Shown: positions 1 through 8,400 of the stretch, piece after piece | How positions within the stretch are numbered: the stretch's first letter is position 1 | Layout: each line of letters opens with the position of its first letter | Assembly: GCA_964508655.1 (NCBI GenBank) | Contig: CAZDUO010000006.1 | Span: 1-64,000 of the forward strand | DNA: 64,000 nucleotides | From: VBAS01 sp964508655 | Lineage (GTDB): Bacteria > Bacteroidota > Bacteroidia > Chitinophagales > Chitinophagaceae | Reading direction: 5' to 3' | The notes under the pieces: generated by a model | Told to the model about the DNA's origin: nothing | Database searches by the model: none | Seen by the model: the letters and a program-made list of their open reading frames with translations, nothing else | Translations under genes and position numbers: made by a program

Positions 1-2153
1 TTTTCTGAGGGTTCGTTGTCGTTCATGCGCATCACGTCGGCTTTGAAGCTGTTGCTTGCAGTGTAATGACCATTGGCAGTAAAATGTTTGTCGAAATCGT
101 TGAGAATGCCATGCTGTGTATTGCACTGCACACCCTGCTGCAGCAGCAGTGCTTTTACGGTATGCACCTGTGCCGAGTAGGCATTGTAAATGCCATCGGC
201 ACATTTGCCATCAGCAACACATTCTTCGGCTGCTGCAATTTTTTCTTCGGCCTCCAGTATCAGCGTAGCCACCAGGTCAATCATCACGCCGGCGCATTCA
301 CCCACGCCAATGGCCGTGGAAAATTTTTCCTGCTGTCCCCAGTCAATGAAATCTTCGGCCTGCAGGGTTTCCAGACTGGCCAGCGGTTTGAGCAGTTCAT
401 AAAAATATTTTTCGCCGTTGCGCTGCGTGAAATTCAGAAACGATTCACCGTTTTGTGCATTCGTTTTATAATCGCTGAGAATAGTACGCACCACGTCGGG
501 GCCGCGTTTGCTGGGCACTTTGAGCACTTTATCGGCAATGCGCCCATCACCGCTTCCCAGTACGCCGCCGCCGATGAGCACCTGCAGCGCAGGCAATACC
601 TGTCCTTTTACTTTCAATGAACTGCCATGAAAACCGATGGAAGCCATGCCATGCTGCCCGCAACTGTTCATGCAGCCGCTGATCTTGATGGCGATTTCTT
701 TGTTGAATAAAAATTCAGGAAACTCCTCTTCAATCACTTCACTCAGCACAAGCGCCGTGCCCGTGCTGTTGCTGATTCCGAGGTTGCAGGTATCGGTGCC
801 GGGGCAACTGGTTACGTCGGCCGTGCTGCCAAAACCGGCTGTAGCCAGGTTTTCTTCTGCAAGTACACTGTAGATATATTCAAGATGCTCTGGTTTTACG
901 AAGCGGAAAAGCAGTCCCTGGTTGATGGTAACCCGAACATCGTCGGCAATCACGCCGCGGAGTTTTTCAATCAGGCGGCGGCTGGTATGGCTGCTGATAT
1001 TTCCGTTCGGTACACGTACGTACACACCGAAGTAGCCGGGTTGTTTTTGCTGAAAAATGTTTGTGTTCTTCCAAAGCCCGAACTTGAAAGGGTCAATGGT
1101 GAATGTTGAGTCGTGAGACGTGAGACGTGAGACGTGAGTCGTGAGTTCCTCCTTAGCTGAAGATACAGAGTGAAACTGTGAGTCGTTTTTCGGAAGGCTG
1201 TTCACACTTTCTGACTTCTGCCCCGAACGTTCGGGGCTGACTTCTGACTTCTCTTCAAATTTTAATACATCAATCTTATATCGCTGGTACGTCAGCGCCT
1301 TCTGCTCCGCAGCCACCAGCTCGTTAAATGCATCAATGCCGATTTTGGCAATTAAAAATTTTATTCTTGCCTTATGACGGCTGGTTCGTTCGCCATGCCG
1401 GTCGAATACACGAAGCACAGCTTCGATGTAGGGGATGAGCAAATCTTCTTCCAGGAACTCATGCGTGGTCACTGCATGAAAAGGCTGTGCGCCGAGACCG
1501 CCGCCGACAACTACCTTGAATCCGCGTTTGAGTTCGCCGTTTACTTCCCGTACACGGGCAATTCCGCCAAGATCGTGCATGAACACCTGCGCTGTATCTT
1601 TTTCGCTGCTGCTGAAAGCAATTTTGAATTTGCGGCCCATATCCTGGCATACGGGTTTGCGCAGAAAAAATTCAAACACGGCATGTGCATAAGGAGTCAC
1701 ATCAAAAGGTTCATCACGGTCAATGCCTGCCTGGTCGGAAGCGGTAACATTGCGCACCGTATTGCCGCATGCCTCGCGGATGGTGACATCATCTTTTTCC
1801 AGTTCGGACCATAGTTCAGGCGTACGGTCAAGACTTACAAAATGGATTTGAATATCCTGCCTTGTTGTTAAGTGCAGGTTGCCGGTAGAATATTCATCCG
1901 ACACATCGGCAATGCGTTTCCACTGGGCAAGGTTCATTTTACCGTAAGGCAATTTGATACGCACCATCTGCACGCCGGGCTGGCGCTGTCCATACACGCC
2001 ACGGGCCAGGCGCAGGCTGCGGAATTTTTCTTCATCCATCTTTCCTTCGCGGAAAAGGCGGATCTTTTTTTCAAGTTCGATAATATCTCTTTCTACTACT
2101 GCCTTCCCGTTTTTGTTGGGACGGCTTTCCAGTTCAGTGCGGAAGCTCTGCAT
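1..2153 (-). CDS. Siroheme-dependent nitrite/sulfite reductase, C-terminus cut by window edge
   Basis: Reads leftward from ATG at 2153 and stays open to base 1, about 717 codons. The protein would reduce sulfite (or nitrite) by six electrons using siroheme coupled to a 4Fe-4S cluster in the cytoplasm. Both cluster motifs are visible: TSCPGTDTC (Cys-x5-Cys, near base 800) and GCMNSCGQHG (Cys-x3-Cys, near base 660), and the N-terminal half has the ferredoxin-like domain with NLHLTTRQDIQ. The divergent siroheme-synthesis and sulfite-exporter genes favour a sulfite role, but the sequence cannot separate sulfite from nitrite. A low-complexity stretch of about 45 codons (bases about 1108-1256) is inserted in frame and made of repeats seen in other genes here. 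The promoter region carries a palindromic operator. Confidence 0.88.
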   Translation of the reverse strand, partial: MQSFRTELESRPNKNGKAVVERDIIELEKKIRLFREGKMDEEKFRSLRLARGVYGQRQPGVQMVRIKLPYGKMNLAQWKRIADVSDEYSTGNLHLTTRQDIQIHFVSLDRTPELWSELEKDDVTIREACGNTVRNVTASDQAGIDRDEPFDVTPYAHAVFEFFLRKPVCQDMGRKFKIAFSSSEKDTAQVFMHDLGGIARVREVNGELKRGFKVVVGGGLGAQPFHAVTTHEFLEEDLLIPYIEAVLRVFDRHGERTSRHKARIKFLIAKIGIDAFNELVAAEQKALTYQRYKIDVLKFEEKSEVSPERSGQKSESVNSLPKNDSQFHSVSSAKEELTTHVSRLTSHDSTFTIDPFKFGLWKNTNIFQQKQPGYFGVYVRVPNGNISSHTSRRLIEKLRGVIADDVRVTINQGLLFRFVKPEHLEYIYSVLAEENLATAGFGSTADVTSCPGTDTCNLGISNSTGTALVLSEVIEEEFPEFLFNKEIAIKISGCMNSCGQHGMASIGFHGSSLKVKGQVLPALQVLIGGGVLGSGDGRIADKVLKVPSKRGPDVVRTILSDYKTNAQNGESFLNFTQRNGEKYFYELLKPLASLETLQAEDFIDWGQQEKFSTAIGVGECAGVMIDLVATLILEAEEKIAAAEECVADGKCADGIYNAYSAQVHTVKALLLQQGVQCNTQHGILNDFDKHFTANGHYTASNSFKADVMRMNDNEPSE
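1108..1147. repeat. GTGAGACGTGAGAC-type tandem repeat inside the sulfite reductase gene
   Basis: About four and a half copies of a 7-8 bp unit (GAGTCGTGAGACGTGAGACG and on). The reading frame of the minus-strand gene passes through it, giving Thr/Ser/His/Arg/Leu-rich residues (THVSRLTSH). A stretch sharing GAGTCGTGAGTT occurs inside hisS at about 18903-18931. Confidence 0.8.
1208..1256. repeat. TTCTGACTTC repeat split by a 16-bp palindrome, in frame
   Basis: The palindrome CCCCGAACGTTCGGGG (1221-1236) sits between copies of CTGACTTCTG. Translated on the minus strand it gives EEKSEVSPERSGQKSES. The CTGACTTCTG unit recurs in the rluB-like gene near 9233-9262. It looks like one repeat that received another. 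Confidence 0.75.
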
Positions 2154-2225
2154 GCGTTAATATTTTAATGAAGAATTACTGTGCATCATTCTATGGACAA
2201 TCGTTCCCGTAAGGGGTATGTAAAA

Positions 2226-2242
2226 TCTACTTTATAAGTAGA
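2226..2242. promoter_or_regulatory. 17-bp palindromic operator, copy 1
   Basis: TCTACT-N5-AGTAGA (TCTACTTTATAAGTAGA). It lies 73-89 bp upstream of the sulfite reductase start, just downstream of a good -7 box, where a bound protein would block transcription. Same arms and spacing as the copy at 2356-2372. The cognate regulator is not in the window; an Rrf2-type or other sulfur regulator is only a guess. Confidence 0.6.
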
Positions 2243-2248
2243 CTAATG

Positions 2249-2280
2249 CAAAAATAGGTTTGCCTTCGCTATTCTGCAAA
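2249..2280 (-). promoter_or_regulatory. Bacteroidetes-type promoter of the sulfite reductase gene
   Basis: On the minus strand TTTG (2277-2280), 20 bp spacer, TATTTTTG (2249-2256), a full match to the TTTG / TAnnTTTG consensus of the primary sigma factor in this phylum. Transcription would start at about 2241-2244, inside or next to operator copy 1. Confidence 0.6.
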
Positions 2281-2355
2281 TATTTGTCCGGGTAAAAAAC
2301 AAATGTGTGTTCTGAAATGACGCTCCCCTGACTTTTCTGAAAAAAATATTAGTAG

Positions 2356-2372
2356 TCTACTAAATAAGTAGA
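2356..2372. promoter_or_regulatory. 17-bp palindromic operator, copy 2
   Basis: TCTACTAAATAAGTAGA, identical arms and spacing to the copy 130 bp to the left. It is preceded by AGTAG so that AGTAGTCTACT (2351-2361) is a second overlapping palindrome. A weak -7-like TAACTTTA follows at 2382-2389, so this copy would sit over the -33 region of a rightward promoter. The rest of 2154-2550 shows no gene I can support. Confidence 0.55.
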
Positions 2373-2550
2373 GAAAACTGCTAACTTTACCGCTTCAATG
2401 CCGTCCGGATGAGATTTATTTTAAAAAACGAGATGAGATGATAAGAACCGGTTTCAATGGTTTATTGGAATTAAAAATGGATTAAAATACTTTTTGAAAA
2501 ATTTATTTAGCCGGCCGGAAATAAAATGAAGGGATAAAACCGGATGTTTG

Positions 2551-3237
2551 GTGAAAAGAGTTTCTTTTATCATATTATCGTATACAACAAAAACCGTTTT
2601 GGCACAGGTGCCGGTCACAGGCAACTGGTTTTCTTTGCAGTTGCCGGTCAATTTCAACCATAAATGGCAATGGTATAATGATGCGGGCTACAGGACCATA
2701 GAGTATTCTTTTTCTGCGTATAAATTTTTTTATCGCAGTGGCGCCAGGTATTATTTTACAAAATCATGGAGCACTGCTGCAGGTTATGCTTTCTTTTTTA
2801 CAAGAAATAGTTATCAAAAGTCAGATCATGAATTTGGAAAGGAATTCCGCCTGTGGCAGGAACTGAATGCCCAGCACCCGTTTTTAAAATCCTTTAGCAT
2901 CCAGAATCGTTTTCGCACCGAACAGCGATGGTTTGATTCAGTCACCAGTAAAGATGCATTCTTTGGTTTGCGCTGGCGCCACCGTGCAGCCATTACAAAG
3001 GAGATAGCTGAAAAATGGAGCCTGCAACTGGCAGATGAATACATGCAGCAACTGGCAGAAGGCGTTTTTTCATTTAACCAGAACCGGCTGCAATTACTTG
3101 CAATCGTCAAAATGAATCATAGCGGTCAGGTGCAGGCCGGGTATATGTGGCTGAAGCGGCCGCAGCAATCGCAGCATATTGTCACAGTTTCTTTTCAAAA
3201 AACATTTTTTCTGAATGCCACAAGAGCTGACAAATAA
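2551..3237 (+). CDS. DUF2490-type outer-membrane protein
   Basis: 228 residues with a non-ATG start: an in-frame stop at 2527 leaves only TTG 2548 and GTG 2551. GTG gives a plausible signal peptide (VKRVSFIILSYTTKTVLAQ). The rest has many aromatic residues in alternating patterns (KWQWYNDAGYRT, RSGARYYFTKSW, HIVTVSFQKTFF) typical of beta-barrel proteins of the DUF2490 family of Bacteroidota, whose function is unknown. Its 3' end overlaps the siroheme gene by 23 bp, so the two are probably cotranscribed and the barrel may serve sulfur metabolism (inference). Confidence 0.6.
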   Translation: MKRVSFIILSYTTKTVLAQVPVTGNWFSLQLPVNFNHKWQWYNDAGYRTIEYSFSAYKFFYRSGARYYFTKSWSTAAGYAFFFTRNSYQKSDHEFGKEFRLWQELNAQHPFLKSFSIQNRFRTEQRWFDSVTSKDAFFGLRWRHRAAITKEIAEKWSLQLADEYMQQLAEGVFSFNQNRLQLLAIVKMNHSGQVQAGYMWLKRPQQSQHIVTVSFQKTFFLNATRADK

Positions 3238-3817
3238 TAAAAACAATTTATACCCGGTTTTCCTGAAACTGGAACAACTGGAAACTTTGCTGGTGGGTGC
3301 CGGCAATGTGGGGCTGGAGAAACTGCAGTCATTGCTTGCCAATTCTCCGGAAGCAAAAATCACCATTGTGGCGACGCAGGTAAAAGATGAAATAAGTGAA
3401 CTAGTGCAAAAACATCCTTCCTGCAAAATCTTTCAGCGGCCGTTTGAAGAAAGCGACCTCGATAATAAAGACCTTGTGATACTGGCAACTGATAATAGAA
3501 AACTACATGAACAAATTAAAAGACTGGCGGAGCAACGCGGTATTCTGGTAAATGTGGCCGACACACCGGAGCTCTGCGATTTTTATCTCGGCAGCATTGT
3601 GCAAAAAGGGAATCTGAAAATTGCCATCAGCACTAATGGCAAATCGCCGACGCTGGCAAAAAGAATCAGGGAACTGCTGCAGGAAGTGATACCCGAAGAA
3701 ATAGATGAACTGCTGAACAACCTGCAGCAGATTCGCAACAGAATAGCCGGTGACTTTGCCGAAAAAGTAAAACAACTGAATGAGCTGACCAGGTCGCTGG
3801 TTAATAAAAATCACTGA
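3215..3817 (+). CDS. Precorrin-2 dehydrogenase / sirohydrochlorin ferrochelatase (Met8p/CysG N-terminal type)
   Basis: 200 residues. Oxidises precorrin-2 with NAD and inserts iron to give siroheme, the cofactor of the divergent reductase. A Rossmann fold is visible at the N-terminus (TLLVGAGNVGLEKLQSLL, about residues 24-41), followed by LVILATDN, ILVNVADTPELCDFYLGSIVQKG and the helical tail with ISTNGKSPTLAKRIRE, all typical of the family. It lacks the methyltransferase half of full CysG, so a separate uroporphyrinogen methyltransferase must be elsewhere. It overlaps the upstream gene by 23 bp and its stop is directly followed by the ATG of the exporter gene. Confidence 0.88.
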   Translation: MPQELTNNKNNLYPVFLKLEQLETLLVGAGNVGLEKLQSLLANSPEAKITIVATQVKDEISELVQKHPSCKIFQRPFEESDLDNKDLVILATDNRKLHEQIKRLAEQRGILVNVADTPELCDFYLGSIVQKGNLKIAISTNGKSPTLAKRIRELLQEVIPEEIDELLNNLQQIRNRIAGDFAEKVKQLNELTRSLVNKNH

Positions 3818-4816
3818 ATGGAAACGACCGCAAAAGAAAATATTGCCGTGGAAAAAATAAATGAGGATATAGCGGAAGAAATCATTGCTTCAAAAGAGAT
3901 GGTGATAGCCGAGCAGGAATTTACCTCATCACGGAGAAAAGTTTTTGCCAAATACAGCATTGCGCTGACGCTAATAGCGCTTGCCGTTTTACTCACTTAC
4001 CTTTTTTTATCTGCTGAACAATTGGCCGCCCTGCAGGACATGCTGCATAAAGACAATTATTTATTTTACTGGATGCTGCTGGCCGGCTTTTGTGCCGAAA
4101 TGGTGGCCGGTTCCATGGGTATGGGTTATGGCGTTATCTGCACTACCATATTATTAATATTAAATGTGCCGCCCCCCATCATCAGCGCCAGCATTCACTC
4201 CGCCGAATCGTTTACCACGGCAGCCGGGAGCATCAGCCACTGGCAACTGGGAAATGTAAATAAGAAACTGGTGAAAGCGCTGGCCGTTCCGGCCATTATC
4301 GGCGCCATTATCGGGGCCATTGCCCTTACGTATGCCGGCGAATATTATGCAAAGCTGACAAAGCCGGTGATTGCTGCTTATGCCATGTATCTTGGTTTTC
4401 GCATTCTGCAAAATGCATACAGAAACAAAAACGGTAATGGCAACGGAATTAAAAAGAAAACCAACATCCCTGTATTGGCGCTGGCGGGCGGGTTTATTGA
4501 TTCATTCGGCGGGGGCGGATGGGGCCCGCTGGTAACGGGAACCTTTATCAAAAACGGGCGGACACCGAAATATGTTATCGGCAGCAGCACCATGGCCAAA
4601 TTTATTCTTACGGTTGCCAGCGCTGTCACATTTTTATTTACCGTGGGTATTCAGCACTGGAATATTGTGGCAGGCCTGTTAATCGGAGGCATCATCACGG
4701 CGCCATTTTCAGCCATGCTTACATCAAGGCTGCCGGTGCGAAAAATGTTTATCGCGGTGGGAATTGTGGTAATAATCATGGGCCTCATCACCATTTACCG
4801 TTCGCTGTTTCTCTGA
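3818..4816 (+). CDS. Sulfite exporter TauE/SafE family membrane protein
   Basis: 332 residues. About 45 charged, Glu-rich residues precede the first membrane segment (about 48-66), then roughly eight hydrophobic segments in two related halves. The family motif GFCAEMVAGSMGMGYG (near residue 91) and its second-half counterpart GGFIDSFGGGGWGPLVTG (near 225) are clear. Members export sulfite, sulfonates or other small anions; next to siroheme synthesis and sulfite reductase, sulfite or a sulfonate is likely here. The ATG directly follows the stop of the siroheme gene. The charged cytoplasmic N-terminus is longer than usual. Confidence 0.85.
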   Translation: METTAKENIAVEKINEDIAEEIIASKEMVIAEQEFTSSRRKVFAKYSIALTLIALAVLLTYLFLSAEQLAALQDMLHKDNYLFYWMLLAGFCAEMVAGSMGMGYGVICTTILLILNVPPPIISASIHSAESFTTAAGSISHWQLGNVNKKLVKALAVPAIIGAIIGAIALTYAGEYYAKLTKPVIAAYAMYLGFRILQNAYRNKNGNGNGIKKKTNIPVLALAGGFIDSFGGGGWGPLVTGTFIKNGRTPKYVIGSSTMAKFILTVASAVTFLFTVGIQHWNIVAGLLIGGIITAPFSAMLTSRLPVRKMFIAVGIVVIIMGLITIYRSLFL

Positions 4817-4889
4817 GCAGCTCCGGTTTGGAAAAATTTTCTGAAATTTCAGCAGGAACGAAACCGTGTTGCTTATCAAAATTTGTTTT

Positions 4890-5327
4890 ATGAGAATAAA
4901 AGCTTTTCATCCGCTCATCCTGTTTTTCATTTTCTTATTTGCGGGCAATTTATTATTTGCGCAGGATAAAAAAGAGTATTTCACTATTGAGAATTATTAC
5001 AAGGTAAAGTGGGGCTTTGCCGACGAGTTTATCCATTTGTGGAAAGTAAATCATTACCCGCTGCTGAAAAAAGCCATTGAAAAAGGCGATATCATCAGCG
5101 TGGAGGCGGAGAAGCCGAAGCTGCATAGCGGCGAAGACACCCGGTTTGATTTTAAAGTGACGATTGTTTTTAAAAATGCCATTACTGCATTCGACCCCAA
5201 CCTGACAAAGCAATATGAGAAGCAACTGTATCCTGACACGGAAAAACTTAAAAAGGATGAGCAACACCGCTTTGCGTTGCTGATTGCTCACTGGGATATG
5301 ATGATTGAGAAGATTGAATTGCAGTGA
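4890..5327 (+). CDS. Small secreted protein of unknown function in the sulfur cluster
   Basis: 145 residues from ATG 4890, chosen because it starts a good signal peptide (MRIKAFHPLILFFIFLFAGNLLFAQ, cleaved near residue 25). The mature part is about 120 residues, hydrophilic, with YYKVKWGFADEFIHLWKVNHYPLLKKAIEKGDI. That pattern resembles small dimeric alpha/beta-barrel proteins, but I do not recognise the family. It lies between two anion exporters in the same direction. Confidence 0.7.
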   Translation: MRIKAFHPLILFFIFLFAGNLLFAQDKKEYFTIENYYKVKWGFADEFIHLWKVNHYPLLKKAIEKGDIISVEAEKPKLHSGEDTRFDFKVTIVFKNAITAFDPNLTKQYEKQLYPDTEKLKKDEQHRFALLIAHWDMMIEKIELQ

Positions 5328-5337
5328 TGAAAAATGT

Positions 5338-6693
5338 ATGCAGGCGCCTTCTATCCATACCGGCAGAGATGAATCCCAACAGCCAGCAAAGGAAAAACCT
5401 TCATTTCTTTCCTCCTTTTCAGAAGATGCATGGGCTATTTGCATTGGCGGAGTACTGATTGCTTTCACCATTTCCGTTACTTTCCTGATTAAAGATTTCC
5501 GATTTACTGCACCGGTTTATCAATGGGCAGATTTCAATGATTTACTTTCCATAGTACTGGCAGCAAAAAACCTTTTGCTGATTGCCGGCATCGGGCTGGT
5601 ATTTCTGCTGCTGACATCCGTGACAATGGTTGCCGGCCGGGCAGGAATTAAAAAATATATGGCAGGCTTTAGTGTAATTTTTTTTCTCGCCGTTTTTTCA
5701 TTGCTGATTGGCGGCAATAAAACAATGAGCCATTATGGTATTGAATACGTAGTATTTGGTTTACTCGCCGGGTTGCTGCTCAGCAACCTTTTTCATTTAC
5801 CCGTATGGCTGAAGGAAGCAGCCCGTTCTGAATTTTTTATCAAAACGGGATTAATCATACTTGGAACAAGTATTTTGTTTAACGATATAGTGAAAGCCGG
5901 GTTGCCGGGCATATTGCAGTCGGTGATTGTGGTGCTGGCTGTTTGGTTTTTTGCCTTGTGGTTGTGCCGCCGTCTGAAAGTAGATGATGAATTTGCTGTA
6001 ATACTCGCTTCGGCAGTTTCCATCTGCGGGGTATCGGCAGCCATTGTAGCCAGCGGCGCCATCAAAGGCGATAAAAGAAAATTGTCTTATGTCACTACTC
6101 TTGTTTTGCTGGTGGCAGTTCCCATGCTTATTTTTTTGCCCTGGCTTGCAAGAAAGTTTGGGATTTCTGAATTAGTCGGTGGCGCCTGGCTGGGCGGCAC
6201 GCTGGATACCACGGCCGCGGTGGTAGCGTCCGGAGAACTGTTGGGCGCCGCAGCTGTCAAATCAGCAACCATCGTCAAATTTTCGCAAAATGTACTGATT
6301 GGCGTGGCTGCATTTTTAATTGCTGCCTGGTGGGCTTTCAGAAAAAATGAAGAAAACAACAGACAGGAAAAGCCTTCAGTAAAACTTATCTGGGAAAGAT
6401 TTCCAAAGTTTGTGATTGGTTTTATTGCAGCTTCTCTTGTTTTTTCTTTTTTAATCCCGGCCGGTACCGTTAAGCAGGTCGAAGGATTTCTGAACAGCCT
6501 GCGCACTGCCTGGTTTGCTCTTGCTTTTGTTTCTATCGGGCTTGAGGCAAGATTTTCTGAGTTATTTAAAATGGAAGGAGGCCGGCCGGCGCTTGCTTTT
6601 ATCGGCGCCCAGCTTTTTAATATTATCTGGACTTTGCTCTGGGCCTGGCTTTTATTTGGCGGTATTTTGTTTGCCGCACCGGAAATTAAATAA
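5338..6693 (+). CDS. YeiH-family putative sulfate exporter
   Basis: 451 residues from ATG 5338; an earlier non-ATG start would overlap the upstream gene. A hydrophilic N-terminus of about 35 residues is followed by around ten to twelve membrane segments. Family features include GIEYVVFGLLAGLLLSN, KTGLIILGTSILFNDIVKAG, CGVSAAIVASGAI and GGAWLGGTLDTTAAVVASGELLG. The YeiH family is annotated as sulfate exporters mostly from context; here it is the last gene of a sulfur cluster, which agrees. Function is by family and neighbourhood. Confidence 0.82.
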   Translation: MQAPSIHTGRDESQQPAKEKPSFLSSFSEDAWAICIGGVLIAFTISVTFLIKDFRFTAPVYQWADFNDLLSIVLAAKNLLLIAGIGLVFLLLTSVTMVAGRAGIKKYMAGFSVIFFLAVFSLLIGGNKTMSHYGIEYVVFGLLAGLLLSNLFHLPVWLKEAARSEFFIKTGLIILGTSILFNDIVKAGLPGILQSVIVVLAVWFFALWLCRRLKVDDEFAVILASAVSICGVSAAIVASGAIKGDKRKLSYVTTLVLLVAVPMLIFLPWLARKFGISELVGGAWLGGTLDTTAAVVASGELLGAAAVKSATIVKFSQNVLIGVAAFLIAAWWAFRKNEENNRQEKPSVKLIWERFPKFVIGFIAASLVFSFLIPAGTVKQVEGFLNSLRTAWFALAFVSIGLEARFSELFKMEGGRPALAFIGAQLFNIIWTLLWAWLLFGGILFAAPEIK

Positions 6694-6771
6694 ACAGCCT
6701 GCCGGAAATTTTTACTAATGAATTTTGTTTTAATTTCCGGAAAAGGATTCTAATCTTAATTTTTTTTAACT

Positions 6772-7665
6772 ATGGAAAAAATTTATCTCAGCGATGCAGG
6801 CCCCAAAGTATCACCTGCCGTGTATGGTTTTTACCGGTGGAATGAAAAGGATGTGAATGAAGCAAAGATGGAAGGCATCATCAACCTTTGTCTTGAACTG
6901 GGCATTAATACCTTTGATCATGGCGATACGTACGGCGGTTATGGCTGCGAAGAAATGTTTGGCCATGTTTTTAAAAAGAAAAAAACGGTCAGGCGGGAAG
7001 ATGTTGTACTTTTTACAAAATGCGGAATCGTCGTTCCCCACCCGTCGTTGCCTGGTGTGCGGGTAAAATATTATGATACATCAAAGGAACACATTATTAA
7101 AAGCATTGAAAATTCATTGCGGCGGCTCAGGACCGATTATATTGATGTGTTCCTGCTCAACCAGCTTGACCCGCTTTCCAATCTTGAAGAAACTGCCCTG
7201 GCCCTTGAACGACTGAAAGATTCCGGTAAAATAAAATATGTTGGTGTGGTGAATTTTTCCGTTTTCCAGCACCAGCTGTTGAGCTCATACCTGCACATAC
7301 CGGTTGTGACCAATCATATTGAGCTGAACCTGCTGAACACTTCGGCTTTCGACAACGGGCAGGTGGATTATATCAAGCAGAAATACATGCGGCCGCTGGC
7401 CATGGCGCCGCTGGCCCAGGGAAAAATTGCCAACAGCCATGAAAAAATTCCGTTGCGCCTGCGGGGCAAGCTGGAAGAATTTGCAGCAAAGTATGATGTA
7501 CATTTTGAATCCATTGCTATTGCCTGGCTGGTAAAGCTGGGTGCACTGCCGCTGATTGGTACCATCGAAGAGCAGCGAATCAGGAATATTGCAGCCGCTT
7601 TCACTATTGATCTCGGCCGGCAGGATTGGTATGAACTTTATGCAGTGTCGAGAGGAGAACTGTAA
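6772..7665 (+). CDS. Aldo/keto reductase-like protein with altered catalytic tetrad
   Basis: 297 residues with the TIM-barrel signature of the YdhF-like branch: INTFDHGDTYGGYGCEEMFG (Asp49, Tyr54), VVLFTKCGI (Lys83) and SLRRLRTDYIDVFLLNQLDPL. At the place where nearly all members have His (LLHRPDP) this protein has Asn130 (LLNQLDP), and the usual SNF of the nicotinamide pocket reads VNF. It may act on unusual substrates, slowly, or not as a reductase. Alone on the plus strand, convergent with the pseudouridine synthase (2 bp between the stops). Confidence 0.8.
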   Translation: MEKIYLSDAGPKVSPAVYGFYRWNEKDVNEAKMEGIINLCLELGINTFDHGDTYGGYGCEEMFGHVFKKKKTVRREDVVLFTKCGIVVPHPSLPGVRVKYYDTSKEHIIKSIENSLRRLRTDYIDVFLLNQLDPLSNLEETALALERLKDSGKIKYVGVVNFSVFQHQLLSSYLHIPVVTNHIELNLLNTSAFDNGQVDYIKQKYMRPLAMAPLAQGKIANSHEKIPLRLRGKLEEFAAKYDVHFESIAIAWLVKLGALPLIGTIEEQRIRNIAAAFTIDLGRQDWYELYAVSRGEL

Positions 7666-7667
7666 AT

Positions 7668-8390
7668 TCAATGCTTTTGCTTTTCCAGCTGGTAAAGCAC
7701 GGCTTTTAAATCTTTTGGCAATGGCGCCTCCAGCATTATTGTATCGCCATTTACATCTGAAAATTTCAAGCTCAAAGCATGAAGGGCCAGGCGGCTGAGC
7801 AGCGGCCGCTCTTCCGGTTCATTTTTTGAAAGTTTGAATTTATGTTTGATGGATGAAAGCATCAGCGTTTTTCCATCGCCATAAATTTCATCACACACAA
7901 GCGGGTGGCCGATATGCTTTGCATGCACACGAACCTGGTGAGTGCGGCCGGTATGAATCCTGAATCGCACCCATGAAAAAATTTTAAAATCTTCCAGCAC
8001 TTCATATTCAGTATGCGAGGCTTTCCCTTTGCGGTGAACCACCATTGTTCCTTTTTTCACCGGGTGTTCGGCAATAGGTATGTCAATTGTTCCGCTTTTG
8101 CTTGCAGGGGTACCTGTCAGCAAGCCGCAATAAATTTTTTCTGTGTGCCTTTCTTCGAATTGTGCAGAAAGATGTTTATGTGCTGCTTCATTTTTTGCAA
8201 AAAGAATCAGCCCGCTGGTTTCTTTATCCAGCCGGTGCACGGTGAATATGGCTCCATATTTTTCCTGTAATAATTTTTTAAGCGAAATCTCTTTGCCTTC
8301 GCGGTCAGGAATGGAAAGCAGCCCGGATGGTTTGTTCAGTGCAATCCAGTCGCTGGTTTCTTTTATAATAATGCTATCGGCAAACTTCAT
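7668..8390 (-). CDS. RluA-family pseudouridine synthase
   Basis: 240 residues from ATG 8390 (a GTG one codon upstream is less likely). It isomerises uridine in rRNA or tRNA. The catalytic motif VHRLDKETSGLILFAKN holds Asp55; also seen are WIALNKPSGLLSIPD, FRIHTGRTHQVRVHAKHIGHPLVCDEIYG and LHALSLKF. No S4 domain is present, so it is like TruC or the short RluA proteins; the exact target base is not evident. The next minus-strand gene upstream is a second pseudouridine synthase of a different family, 10 bp away. Confidence 0.85.
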   Translation of the reverse strand: MKFADSIIIKETSDWIALNKPSGLLSIPDREGKEISLKKLLQEKYGAIFTVHRLDKETSGLILFAKNEAAHKHLSAQFEERHTEKIYCGLLTGTPASKSGTIDIPIAEHPVKKGTMVVHRKGKASHTEYEVLEDFKIFSWVRFRIHTGRTHQVRVHAKHIGHPLVCDEIYGDGKTLMLSSIKHKFKLSKNEPEERPLLSRLALHALSLKFSDVNGDTIMLEAPLPKDLKAVLYQLEKQKH

Positions 8391-8400
8391 CACAAAAAAA

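Noticed and set aside
66..2168. Several open frames on the plus strand at the left end
   Set aside because: They are opposite-strand shadows of the siroheme reductase, which is open on the minus strand for 717 codons with both cluster motifs in place.
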